From contig DLGE01000011.1 in NCBI GenBank assembly GCA_002482535.1, positions 1-64,000 on the forward strand: a stretch of DNA of 64,000 nucleotides, in the 5' to 3' direction. Under the pieces are notes generated by a model that saw only the letters and a list, made by a program, of their open reading frames with translations, searched no databases and had not been told where the DNA came from. The stretch comes from Peptococcaceae bacterium UBA7702. Its GTDB lineage: Bacteria > Bacillota > Dehalobacteriia > UBA7702. Positions 16,818-24,373 of the stretch are shown piece after piece. Made by a program: the position numbers and the translations under genes. Numbering within the stretch: the stretch's first letter is position 1; every line of letters begins with the position of its first letter.

Positions 16818-16893
16818 GGCGGCGTAGCTCAGTGGTTAGAGCACTCGGTTCATACCCGGGGTGTCATGGGTTCAAATCCAATCGCCGCTACCA
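16818..16893 (+). tRNA. tRNA-Met (CAT)
   Basis: A 76-base cloverleaf with acceptor GGCGGCG/CGCCGCT, D-arm GCTC..GAGC, anticodon stem CTCGG/CCGGG around TTCATAC, and encoded CCA. Anticodon CAT means elongator Met, or tRNA-Ile2 after lysidine modification; the sequence does not settle which. The T-stem (ATGGG/CCAAT) has one G:A mismatch. Confidence 0.85.
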
Positions 16894-16896
16894 CAT

Positions 16897-16973
16897 GGCG
16901 CGTTGGAGAAGCGGCTGAACTCACCAGCCTTTCACGCTGGCATTCATGGGTTCGAATCCCATACGCGTCACCA
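16897..16973 (+). tRNA. tRNA-Glu (TTC)
   Basis: A 77-base cloverleaf with acceptor GGCGCGT/ACGCGTC, anticodon stem CCAGC/GCTGG with loop CTTTCAC (anticodon TTC), T-loop TTCGAAT and encoded CCA. It lies three bases after tRNA-Met. An identical copy is on the minus strand at 51201-51277. Confidence 0.92.
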
Positions 16974-16983
16974 TATTAAAAAG

Positions 16984-17010
16984 GTCTGTCCCGTCGGGAC
17001 AGGCTTTTTT
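16984..17010 (+). terminator. Terminator of the tRNA-Met-Glu transcript
   Basis: Hairpin GTCTGTCCC-GTC-GGGACAGGC followed by TTTTTT, ten bases after the tRNA-Glu CCA end. Confidence 0.85.
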
Positions 17011-17058
17011 AATATATTGATTTAGAAGGGATTCGAAGTTTATGCCCTTTAGGGTAAA

Positions 17059-17150
17059 TTCCATACGCGTCACCATATTAAAAAGGGCTTATCTCACCGG
17101 GATGAGCCTTTTTTATTTAGTTGATTCGCAGGAATTCGGAGTTTATACCG
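17059..17150 (+). repeat. Tandem duplicate of tRNA-Glu 3' end plus terminator
   Basis: The string ending the tRNA-Glu gene and running into its terminator (about 16957-16984) recurs at 17059-17086 with one mismatch; a run of 26 bases is identical. A second hairpin with T-run follows (17085-17114), and then a degenerate copy of the TTGATT..GAATTCG.AGTTTAT sequence that follows the first terminator. The unit is about 100 bases and has no acceptor 5' half, so it is a tRNA remnant. Confidence 0.75.
17085..17114 (+). terminator. Second, duplicated terminator
   Basis: GGCTTATC pairs with GATGAGCC (one G:T), followed by TTTTTT. It is the terminator of the duplicated tRNA-Glu tail unit; the stem has diverged from the first copy but remains paired. 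Confidence 0.75.
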
Positions 17151-17152
17151 CA

Positions 17153-17185
17153 AAGAAGCCACCTGCGTCACGCAGGTGGCTTCTT
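17153..17185 (-). terminator. 3' hairpin of chemoreceptor gene 1
   Basis: A perfect 15-bp stem (AAGAAGCCACCTGCG and its complement) with a 3-base loop, followed on the minus strand by TTTG. It sits 18 bases after the stop of the gene at 17203. Similar hairpins follow the other four chemoreceptor genes. Confidence 0.85.
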
Positions 17186-17202
17186 ATACAACTTACCATA
17201 CT

Positions 17203-19317
17203 TTATTGATCGTCATCCTGATCTTCTTCTTTCAGTTCGAATTTCCCGATCAATTCCTTGAGCATTTGCGACTGCCCGGAAAGCTCTTCACTGGCAGCGG
17301 CACTCTCCTCCGCCGTGGCGCTGTTGGTTTGCACCACACCGGAAATCTGTTCCATGCCGATGTTCACTTGATCCGCGGCTTTCGCCTGTTCTTCACTGGC
17401 GTCGGCAATTTCCTGAACCACTTCGTCGGATCGTTCGGTACCCTCGGCGATTTTCTCTAAGGCTTCCGCCGTTTGCGTCACGATTTTCGAGCCGTTTTCA
17501 ATGGCCGCAAGGGAGCTTTCAATTAAGGCAGCGGTATCCTTTGCACTCTCCGCGGATTTACCCGCCAGGTTTCTCACTTCTTCCGCCACAACGGCAAAGC
17601 CTTTCCCCGCCGAACCGGCCCGGGCAGCTTCTACCGCCGCGTTAAGAGCCAAAATATTCGTTTGGAAGGCAATGTCGTCGATGTTTTCGATGATCTTGCC
17701 GATCTTGTTGGAGGCGTTGCTGATTTCGTCCATGGCCTTGATCATCAGATCCATCTGCACCTTGCCTTCGGCGGTGGTCTGTCCGTTCAAAACTGAAATT
17801 TCCTTCGCCTTCGCCGCATTTTCCGCGTTGGCTTTTATCTGCGCAGTGATCTCACTGAGTGTGGCGGAAAGCTCTTCAATGGCGCCGGCTTGCTCCGCCG
17901 CCCCTTGGGATAGTGACTGGGCTCCTTCCGATACCTGGGACGCCCCTTCAAAGACTTGATCTGCGGACCGATCCATTTCCCCAAAAGTACTGTTCAGTGA
18001 GTTGATGATGTTATTGAGGCTCACTTTGATTTCATTAAAGTCGCCGATGTATTCCCTGGTGACCTCTTGATTGAGATTTCCGTTGGAGATCTTGGTTAAT
18101 ACCTCCGAAATTTCACCGATATAACTATTCAAAATTTCCGCGGTATGTTCATTGATCCTGGTAAGCTTGCCCAGTTCATCATTGGTATAGTGGTCTGCTT
18201 TTTCGATGTTCAGATTGCCTTGCCCCATCTGTTCGATGTTGTGTACGATCTTGCCCACCGGCGCCAAAGACTTTTTGAGATTTCTGAAAATGATGAAAGC
18301 AAGGAGAAGGAGACCGACTACGGTAATGGAAACGACGATGATGATCATCGTCTTAACGGATTCAAAGGCTTCGGATTGATCCACGGAGTACTGATAGGAC
18401 CAGGTTTTATCAATCCCATCTACTTTTACAGGCATACTATAGATAATTGCCTTATCCTTGGTTTCCGGATCAATGCCTTCGATTTTGGTTTCCTTGGCAT
18501 TTTTGATGGCCTCCAACCGTTCTGCATCGCCGTCATTGATGACCTCAAATTGTTTCCCCGCGTTATCCGTATTTGTTGTGTCTACAATATAGGTTCCTTC
18601 CTCAGTCAAAAGATACCCGTGAGCCGTTTCATAATCACCCATATTGTAGTCTAACCCCAAAAAGTATTCCGCTACAAAGTCGCAGCAGGAAACACCAATC
18701 AACGTCCCGTTATCATCAAATATCGGCTTACTTAACGTAATCAAATAAACGGTTTCTCCGTTTGTCAGTTCATATTTATAGGGTTCTGTAATGTTCGGCT
18801 TTTTCGTTTCCGCGGAGATGGCATAATAGTCCGCAACAGAATAATCATCATAATTATTTAACACGTCAATGGCCACGTCGTTTCCATCCCGATATATATA
18901 GTACGATTGACCATCGGGAGTATCGGGAAAATACATATTCGGTTCAAAGGCATAATAGGCCGAAAAGATTTTCTCATCCAATAAAACATTGTTCAATGAA
19001 TCATGAATCAGCTGCTCCGCCACTTCACGGTCAAAGTTGCTATAACTTCCCACGTTATTCGCTAACGAATTAGAAAAATTGTCCAGCTTATCCAAATTGC
19101 TTGAAACAATTTTAGCGTTATAGGCTGCAAGCTCCTTAATCTCATTCTCTTGCTTTTCCATAAAGGCATTTTCCAAAACCACGCTCAGGGTAACAATCAC
19201 CACCAACATAACAAAAAACAGCGCAACCATTGTTCTGGTCAAGATTTTGTTTGTCAAGCTCTTTGATTTCATGGAGTTTCGCTCAGTTTTTTTCAGTGTT
19301 TTCTTTTTCAATGTCAT
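17203..19317 (-). CDS. Methyl-accepting chemotaxis protein 1
   Basis: A 704-residue transmembrane chemoreceptor that signals to CheA/CheW. Order: cytoplasmic start, membrane helix (about 30-52), extracellular double-Cache-type sensor (about 55-310, with AFEPNMYFPDTPDG), second helix (about 325-345), HAMP region, then the methyl-accepting coiled coil with tip FQTNILALNAAVEAARAG. The start is ATG at 19317 after AAGGAG. A sigma-D-like promoter lies at 19355-19382. The signalling half is almost identical to the next four genes, while the sensor half differs. Ligand unknown. Ends in an acidic Asp/Gln-rich tail. Confidence 0.93.
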   Translation of the reverse strand: MTLKKKTLKKTERNSMKSKSLTNKILTRTMVALFFVMLVVIVTLSVVLENAFMEKQENEIKELAAYNAKIVSSNLDKLDNFSNSLANNVGSYSNFDREVAEQLIHDSLNNVLLDEKIFSAYYAFEPNMYFPDTPDGQSYYIYRDGNDVAIDVLNNYDDYSVADYYAISAETKKPNITEPYKYELTNGETVYLITLSKPIFDDNGTLIGVSCCDFVAEYFLGLDYNMGDYETAHGYLLTEEGTYIVDTTNTDNAGKQFEVINDGDAERLEAIKNAKETKIEGIDPETKDKAIIYSMPVKVDGIDKTWSYQYSVDQSEAFESVKTMIIIVVSITVVGLLLLAFIIFRNLKKSLAPVGKIVHNIEQMGQGNLNIEKADHYTNDELGKLTRINEHTAEILNSYIGEISEVLTKISNGNLNQEVTREYIGDFNEIKVSLNNIINSLNSTFGEMDRSADQVFEGASQVSEGAQSLSQGAAEQAGAIEELSATLSEITAQIKANAENAAKAKEISVLNGQTTAEGKVQMDLMIKAMDEISNASNKIGKIIENIDDIAFQTNILALNAAVEAARAGSAGKGFAVVAEEVRNLAGKSAESAKDTAALIESSLAAIENGSKIVTQTAEALEKIAEGTERSDEVVQEIADASEEQAKAADQVNIGMEQISGVVQTNSATAEESAAASEELSGQSQMLKELIGKFELKEEDQDDDQ

Positions 19318-19354
19318 ACTCTCCTTATATCGATATTTTACGCATCCTTCTTTA

Positions 19355-19382
19355 ATATCTGCTTTATTCTTTCAAATATTTA
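19355..19382 (-). promoter_or_regulatory. Sigma-D-like promoter of chemoreceptor 1
   Basis: TAAA (19379-19382), 16-base spacer, GCAGATAT (19355-19362) on the minus strand; sigma-D consensus is TAAA-N15-GCCGATAT. The same layout precedes all five chemoreceptor genes. Confidence 0.65.
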
Positions 19383-19447
19383 ACTTTATCGATTTATTTC
19401 AATTAGCATAAAAATACGTCTTGGAAAATCCCCCTTTATTCCATAAG

Positions 19448-19479
19448 GAAAACCGCCTGCAATAACGCAGACGGCTTCC
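19448..19479 (-). terminator. 3' hairpin of chemoreceptor gene 2 (imperfect)
   Basis: Arms GGAA..CCG.CTGC and GCAG.CGG.TTCC around AATAAC, with mismatches at two points. It corresponds in place to the perfect hairpins after the other receptor genes and looks like a decayed copy. Confidence 0.6.
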
Positions 19480-19519
19480 CATATCGTTGGCTTCAACTTC
19501 CATTTATGATTATGGAGCT

Positions 19520-21628
19520 TTATCGATCAAAATCCTGATCTTCCTCTTTCAGTTCAAATCTTTTGATCAATTCCTTGAGCATTTGCGACTGCCCGGAAAG
19601 TTCTTCGCTGGCGGCGGCGCTTTCTTCCGCCGTGGCGCTGTTGGTTTGTACCACACCGGAAATCTGTTCCATGCCGATGTTCACTTGATCCGCAGCCTTC
19701 GCCTGGTCTTCACTGGCGTCGGCAATTTTCTGAATCACTTCATCGGATCGTTCGGTGCCTTCGGCGATCTTTTCCAAGGCTTTCGCGGTTTCCGTCACGA
19801 TTTTCGAGCCGTTTTCAATGGCAGCTCGAGAGCTTTCAATCAAGGCGGCGGTATCTTTCGCGCTCTCCGCGGATTTACCCGCGAGGTTTCTCACTTCTTC
19901 CGCCACAACGGCAAAGCCTTTCCCCGCCGAACCGGCCCGGGCGGCTTCCACCGCCGCGTTAAGAGCCAGAATATTCGTTTGGAAGGCGATGTCGTCGATG
20001 TTTTCGATGATCTTGCCGATCTTATTGGAGGCGTTGCTGATTTCGTCCATGGCTTTGATCATCAGATCCATTTGCACCTTGCCCTCGGTAGTGGTCTGTC
20101 CGTTCAGAATCGAAATCTCTTTCGCTTTCCCCGCGTTTTCCGCGTTGGCCTTTATTTGGCTGGTAATCTCACTGATTGTCGCGGAAAGCTCTTCAATGGC
20201 GCCGGCTTGTTCCGCCGCACCCTGGGACAGCGACTGGGCTCCTTCCGATACCTGAGACGCCCCTTCAAAAACTTGGTCCGCGGACATATCCATTTCCGTA
20301 AAAGTATTGTTTAGTGAGTTGATGATGTTATTCAAGCTCACCTTGATTTCATTAAAGTCGCCGATGTATTCCCCGGTAACTTCCTGATTGAGATTTCCAT
20401 TGGAGATCTTGGTCAGTACCTCTGAAATTTCGCCGATGTAGCTATTGAGGATCTCTGCGGTGTTTTCATTGATTTTCGTGAGTTTACCCAGTTCATCATC
20501 GCTATAGGTATCGGCTTTTTCGATGTTCAGATTGCCCTGGCCCATCTGTTCAATGTTGTGTACAATCTTACTCACCGGGGCCAAAGATTTTTTGAGACTT
20601 CTATAAATAATGAAAGCGAGGAGAAGAAGACCGACTACGGTAATGGCAACGACGATGATGATCATCGTCTTAACGGATTCAAAGGCTTCGGATTTGTCCA
20701 CAGAGAATTGACATGACCAGGTTTGATCAATTCCCTCTACCTGCGCGGGCATATTGTAGAAGATTGCCTTGTCCATGGTTTCTGGATTCGTGGCTTCGAT
20801 TTGAATTTCCTTGGCATTTTTGACGGCGTCAAGTCTTTCTTGGTCACCGTCATTGGCTGCCTCAAATTGTTTCCCCTCATTATCTTTGTTGGAAGTATCC
20901 ACAATGTAGATCCCCTTCTGGGTCAAAAGACTTCCTGTGGCCGTTTCATAATCACCCATATTATAATCGAGACCTAAGAAAACTTCCACCAACATGTCAC
21001 AAGTTGTCACGCCGAGAAAATCTCCGTTTTCATCAAGTATCGCGCGGCTGATCGTCACCAAATAAACGATCTCACCGGTTGGCAGTTCATACTCATACGG
21101 CTCCGTGATATATGGTTTCAGGCTTTCTTTTACAAGGGCGTAATAATCCTCCGCGTAATAACTCTCATAATCACTCATCACGTCAATGGCTGTATCGCTG
21201 CCGTCTCTGTATACATAATAGGATAAACCGTCGGGAGTATCGGGGAAATACAGATTCGGCTCAAAGAGATAACATGCTGAAAAGATTTTCTCATCCAGTA
21301 AAACGCTATACAATGAATCGCGAAGCAGTTGATCCGCCGTATCATAGTCAAAATTTTTATAACTCACCACATTGTTGGCCAATGATTGGGCGAAGTTATC
21401 CATTTTTTCCAAATAGCTCACAATGATTTTGCTGTTATACGCCGCAATCTCTTTGATTTCATTCTCCTGCTTTTCCGTAAAAGCATTTTGCAAAACTACG
21501 CTCAGGGTAACAATGACAATCAACATGACAAGAAATAACGCCGCCATTGTTCTGGTCAAGATTTTGTTTGTCAAACTTTTTGATTTCATTGAATTTCGCT
21601 CAATCTTTTTTAATGATTTATTTCTCAA
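19520..21628 (-). CDS. Methyl-accepting chemotaxis protein 2
   Basis: A 702-residue chemoreceptor with the same order as its neighbours: helix, double-Cache-type sensor (with LFEPNLYFPDTPDGLSYYVYRDG), helix, HAMP, methyl-accepting domain. It starts at TTG 21628 with AAGGAG eight bases upstream. The region between the two membrane helices differs from the other copies (for example SACYLFEPN where others have SAYYAFEPN, and SRAILDENGDFLG), suggesting a different ligand. The C-terminus KRFELKEEDQDFDR is shared with copies 3 and 5. Single-gene transcription is indicated by its own promoter and hairpin. Confidence 0.93.
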   Translation of the reverse strand: MRNKSLKKIERNSMKSKSLTNKILTRTMAALFLVMLIVIVTLSVVLQNAFTEKQENEIKEIAAYNSKIIVSYLEKMDNFAQSLANNVVSYKNFDYDTADQLLRDSLYSVLLDEKIFSACYLFEPNLYFPDTPDGLSYYVYRDGSDTAIDVMSDYESYYAEDYYALVKESLKPYITEPYEYELPTGEIVYLVTISRAILDENGDFLGVTTCDMLVEVFLGLDYNMGDYETATGSLLTQKGIYIVDTSNKDNEGKQFEAANDGDQERLDAVKNAKEIQIEATNPETMDKAIFYNMPAQVEGIDQTWSCQFSVDKSEAFESVKTMIIIVVAITVVGLLLLAFIIYRSLKKSLAPVSKIVHNIEQMGQGNLNIEKADTYSDDELGKLTKINENTAEILNSYIGEISEVLTKISNGNLNQEVTGEYIGDFNEIKVSLNNIINSLNNTFTEMDMSADQVFEGASQVSEGAQSLSQGAAEQAGAIEELSATISEITSQIKANAENAGKAKEISILNGQTTTEGKVQMDLMIKAMDEISNASNKIGKIIENIDDIAFQTNILALNAAVEAARAGSAGKGFAVVAEEVRNLAGKSAESAKDTAALIESSRAAIENGSKIVTETAKALEKIAEGTERSDEVIQKIADASEDQAKAADQVNIGMEQISGVVQTNSATAEESAAASEELSGQSQMLKELIKRFELKEEDQDFDR

Positions 21629-21671
21629 AATTCTCGCTCCTTATAACGTTATTTTATATATCCTTATTTTT

Positions 21672-21699
21672 ATATCCGCATTATTCTTTCAATTATTTA
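21672..21699 (-). promoter_or_regulatory. Sigma-D-like promoter of chemoreceptor 2
   Basis: TAAA (21696-21699), 16-base spacer, GCGGATAT (21672-21679) on the minus strand. Confidence 0.65.
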
Positions 21700-21750
21700 C
21701 TCTTATGGACATATTTTAATGCCTTTGAGAAAATCCTGTTCATTTCATAA

Positions 21751-21782
21751 AGGAAACCACCTGCGTGATGCAGGTGGCTTTC
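21751..21782 (-). terminator. 3' hairpin of chemoreceptor gene 3
   Basis: CCACCTGC pairs with GCAGGTGG around GTGAT, with flanking AAA/TTT extending the stem. Confidence 0.8.
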
Positions 21783-21806
21783 GTTGAAATTTATGATTAT
21801 GGGATT

Positions 21807-23918
21807 TTAACGGTCAGAATCGTGATCTTCTTCTTTTAGTTCAAATCTTTTGATCAATTCCTTGAGCATTTGCGACTGACCGGAAAGTTCTTCACTGGCC
21901 GCGGCGCTTTCCTCCGCCGTGGCGCTGTTGGTCTGCACCACACCGGAAATCTGTTCCATACCGGTGTTCACTTGATCTGCCGCTTTCGCCTGATCTTCAC
22001 TGGCGTCGGCAATTTTCTGAATCACTTCGTCGGATCGTTTGGTACCCTCCGCAATTTTCTCTAAGGCTTTGGCGGTTTCCGTTACGATTTTCGAGCCGTT
22101 TTCAATGGCGGCCCGAGAGCTTTCAATCAAATCAGCGGTGTTCTTGGCGCTCTCCGCGGATTTACCCGCAAGGTTTCTCACTTCTTCCGCCACAACGGCA
22201 AAACCTTTCCCCGCCGAACCGGCCCGGGCCGCTTCCACCGCCGCGTTAAGGGCTAAGATATTCGTTTGGAAGGCGATGTCGTCGATGTTTTCAATAATTT
22301 TGCCAATTTTGTTGGAGGCGTTGCTGATTTCGTCCATGGCCTTGATCATCAGATCCATCTGCACCTTACCTTCGGTGGTGGTCTGTCCGTTCAGAATAGA
22401 AATCTCTTTCGCTTTCCCCGCGTTTTCCGCATTGGCTTTTATCTGCGCAGTAATCTCATTGAGTGTGGCGGAGAGTTCCTCAATGGCGCCGGCTTGTTCC
22501 GCCGCTCCTTGGGACAGTGACTGCGCCCCTTCCGATACCTGGGATGCCCCTTCAAAGACTTGGTCCGCGGACATATCCATTTCCCCAAACGTACTGTTCA
22601 ATGAGTTGATGATGTTATTCAGACTTACCTTGATTTCATTAAAGTCGCCGATGTATTCTCTGGTGACCTCCTGATTGAGGTTTCCATTGGCAATTCCCGT
22701 TAGTACCTCTGAAATTTCACCGATATAGCTATTCAGGATTTCCGCGGTATGTTCATTGATTCTGGTGAGTTTACCCAGTTCATCATCGCTATAGGTGTCG
22801 GCTTTTTCGATATTCAGGTTACCTTGACCCATCTGTTCGATGTTGCCCACGATCTTACCCACCGGGGCCAAGGACTTTCTGAGATTTCTGAAAATGATGA
22901 AAGCAAGGAGAAGGAGGCCGACTACGGTAATGGAAACAACAATGATGATCATCGTCCGAACAGATTCATAGGCTTCGGATTCATCCACGGAGAACTGACA
23001 TGACCAGGTTTGTTCAATCCCATCGACCTTCACGGGCATATTATAGAAAATTGCCTTGTCCATGGTTTGCGGATTCGTGGCTTTCATTTGGGTTTCCGTA
23101 GCGTTTTTGACGGCGTCGAGCCTTCCCGCGTCGCCGTCATTGGCTGCCTCAAATGAGGTCCCGGCATTATCTGGGTTGGCGGTATCCATAAGATAGGTTC
23201 CCTTCTGGGTCAAAAGACAGCCTGTGGATGTTTCATAACCGCCCATATCATAATCGAGGCCTAAAAAAGCATCGGATAAAATATCACAGCTGGCAATACC
23301 CATAAACTCCCCATCTTCATTGATGACAGGATGACTTAGGGTAATGAGCCAAACCGTTTCACCGGTTGTCAAATCATACTTTGTGGGTTCTGTAATAAAT
23401 GCCCCCAACGTTTCTTTGGGAACGGAATAATAATCGCCGATGGAATAGACTTCCTTATAATTATTGGCAACTTTAATGGCTGTGCTGTCTCCATCTCTGA
23501 ATACCCAGTAGGATAAACCGTCGGGGGTATCGGGTAAGTACAGATTCGGCTCAAAGGCATAATAGGCCGAAAAGATGTTTTCATCCACCAAAACGCTTTC
23601 CAATGAATCACGAAGCAGCTGATCCGTCGTATCATAGTCAAAGTTTCTGTAATTGGCCACGTTGTTGGCCAATGACTTGGAAAAGTTGTCCATCTTCTCC
23701 AAATAGCTCACAACGATTTTACTGTTATATGCCGCAATCTCCTTGATTTCATTCTCCTGCTTTTCTGTAAAGGCATTTTGCAAAACCACGCTCAGGGTAA
23801 CAATCACCACTAACATAACAAAAAACAGCGCAACCATTGTTTTGGTCAAGATTTTGTTCGTTAAGCTTTTTGATTTCATTGAGTTTCGCTCAGTCTTGTT
23901 TAGTGATTTCTTTTTCAA
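21807..23918 (-). CDS. Methyl-accepting chemotaxis protein 3
   Basis: A 703-residue chemoreceptor of the tandem set. It starts at TTG 23918 (MKKKSLNKTERNS) with AAGGAG eight bases upstream, in a 5' region nearly identical to that of copy 2. The sensor is the most distinctive in places: GLSYWVFRDGDSTAIKV and SHPVINEDGEFMGIASCDI replace the tyrosine-rich versions, so its ligand may differ. HAMP and signalling parts match the other copies nearly residue for residue; small differences include KNTADLIESS and VNTGMEQIS. Confidence 0.93.
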   Translation of the reverse strand: MKKKSLNKTERNSMKSKSLTNKILTKTMVALFFVMLVVIVTLSVVLQNAFTEKQENEIKEIAAYNSKIVVSYLEKMDNFSKSLANNVANYRNFDYDTTDQLLRDSLESVLVDENIFSAYYAFEPNLYLPDTPDGLSYWVFRDGDSTAIKVANNYKEVYSIGDYYSVPKETLGAFITEPTKYDLTTGETVWLITLSHPVINEDGEFMGIASCDILSDAFLGLDYDMGGYETSTGCLLTQKGTYLMDTANPDNAGTSFEAANDGDAGRLDAVKNATETQMKATNPQTMDKAIFYNMPVKVDGIEQTWSCQFSVDESEAYESVRTMIIIVVSITVVGLLLLAFIIFRNLRKSLAPVGKIVGNIEQMGQGNLNIEKADTYSDDELGKLTRINEHTAEILNSYIGEISEVLTGIANGNLNQEVTREYIGDFNEIKVSLNNIINSLNSTFGEMDMSADQVFEGASQVSEGAQSLSQGAAEQAGAIEELSATLNEITAQIKANAENAGKAKEISILNGQTTTEGKVQMDLMIKAMDEISNASNKIGKIIENIDDIAFQTNILALNAAVEAARAGSAGKGFAVVAEEVRNLAGKSAESAKNTADLIESSRAAIENGSKIVTETAKALEKIAEGTKRSDEVIQKIADASEDQAKAADQVNTGMEQISGVVQTNSATAEESAAASEELSGQSQMLKELIKRFELKEEDHDSDR

Positions 23919-23961
23919 AGTTTTTTCTCCTTATAACGTTATTTTATATATTCTTATTTTT

Positions 23962-23989
23962 ATATCTGCTTTATTATTTCGATTATTTA
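23962..23989 (-). promoter_or_regulatory. Sigma-D-like promoter of chemoreceptor 3
   Basis: TAAA (23986-23989), 16-base spacer, GCAGATAT (23962-23969) on the minus strand. The sequence from here to the start codon is close to that of copy 2. Confidence 0.65.
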
Positions 23990-24048
23990 TCTTTATCGAT
24001 TTATTTTCGTCACAAGCCGGCTGCATTACGAAGGAGGTTTCAAAAGGC

Positions 24049-24271
24049 AAAAAAGCCCGCTTAAGCGGACTTTTTAGACTGTAGACAAAATACGCGCAAG
24101 CGGATTTTGGGCTACAGGATGATAGGCTGTCGAGAAAGGCTTAGACGCGGTGAACGCTTTGGCCTGCGGCTGCGCCGCGTACCGAAATGTACTCAAACAG
24201 TCACAGGGTAGAGCGTTCGCCGTGTATCAGACTTTGTCGGCGGCCTGAAAAGCCCGCTTAAGCGGACTTTT
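24049..24271. mobile_element. 175-bp palindromic repeat element, copy A, with flanking terminator duplicates
   Basis: The core (24074-24248, 175 bases) has imperfect terminal inverted repeats (left TTAGACTGTAGACAAA, right end complementary to TCAGGCCGCCGACAAA). Internal arms also pair (GACGCGGTGAACGC with GCGTTCGCCGTGT), so the whole can fold into a long hairpin. An identical 24-base palindromic terminator-like sequence flanks it at 24051-24074 and 24248-24271. It encodes no protein and lies between chemoreceptor genes 3 and 4. Copy B is at 35875-36101. Nothing else is apparent in this 455-base gap beyond the promoter and the receptor-4 hairpin. Confidence 0.75.
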
Positions 24272-24322
24272 CAGGATAGGATCATAAATTTCAAGAAAGA
24301 CCTTTTCTTTTTAGAGCATTTT

Positions 24323-24351
24323 GAAGCCACCTACATGATGTAGGTGGCTTC
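24323..24351 (-). terminator. 3' hairpin of chemoreceptor gene 4
   Basis: Perfect 13-bp stem GAAGCCACCTACA/TGTAGGTGGCTTC with loop TGA. The top of the stem differs from the other copies but pairs perfectly. Confidence 0.82.
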
Positions 24352-24373
24352 CATTAAAATGCATGAAATTTTA

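Noticed and set aside
19487..20314. A 275-codon open frame on the plus strand antisense to chemoreceptor 2
   Set aside because: It is the mirror of the receptor coding frame. Similar long plus-strand frames occur antisense to the other receptors because their codon bias leaves few antisense stops. It has no ribosome-binding site or recognisable product.
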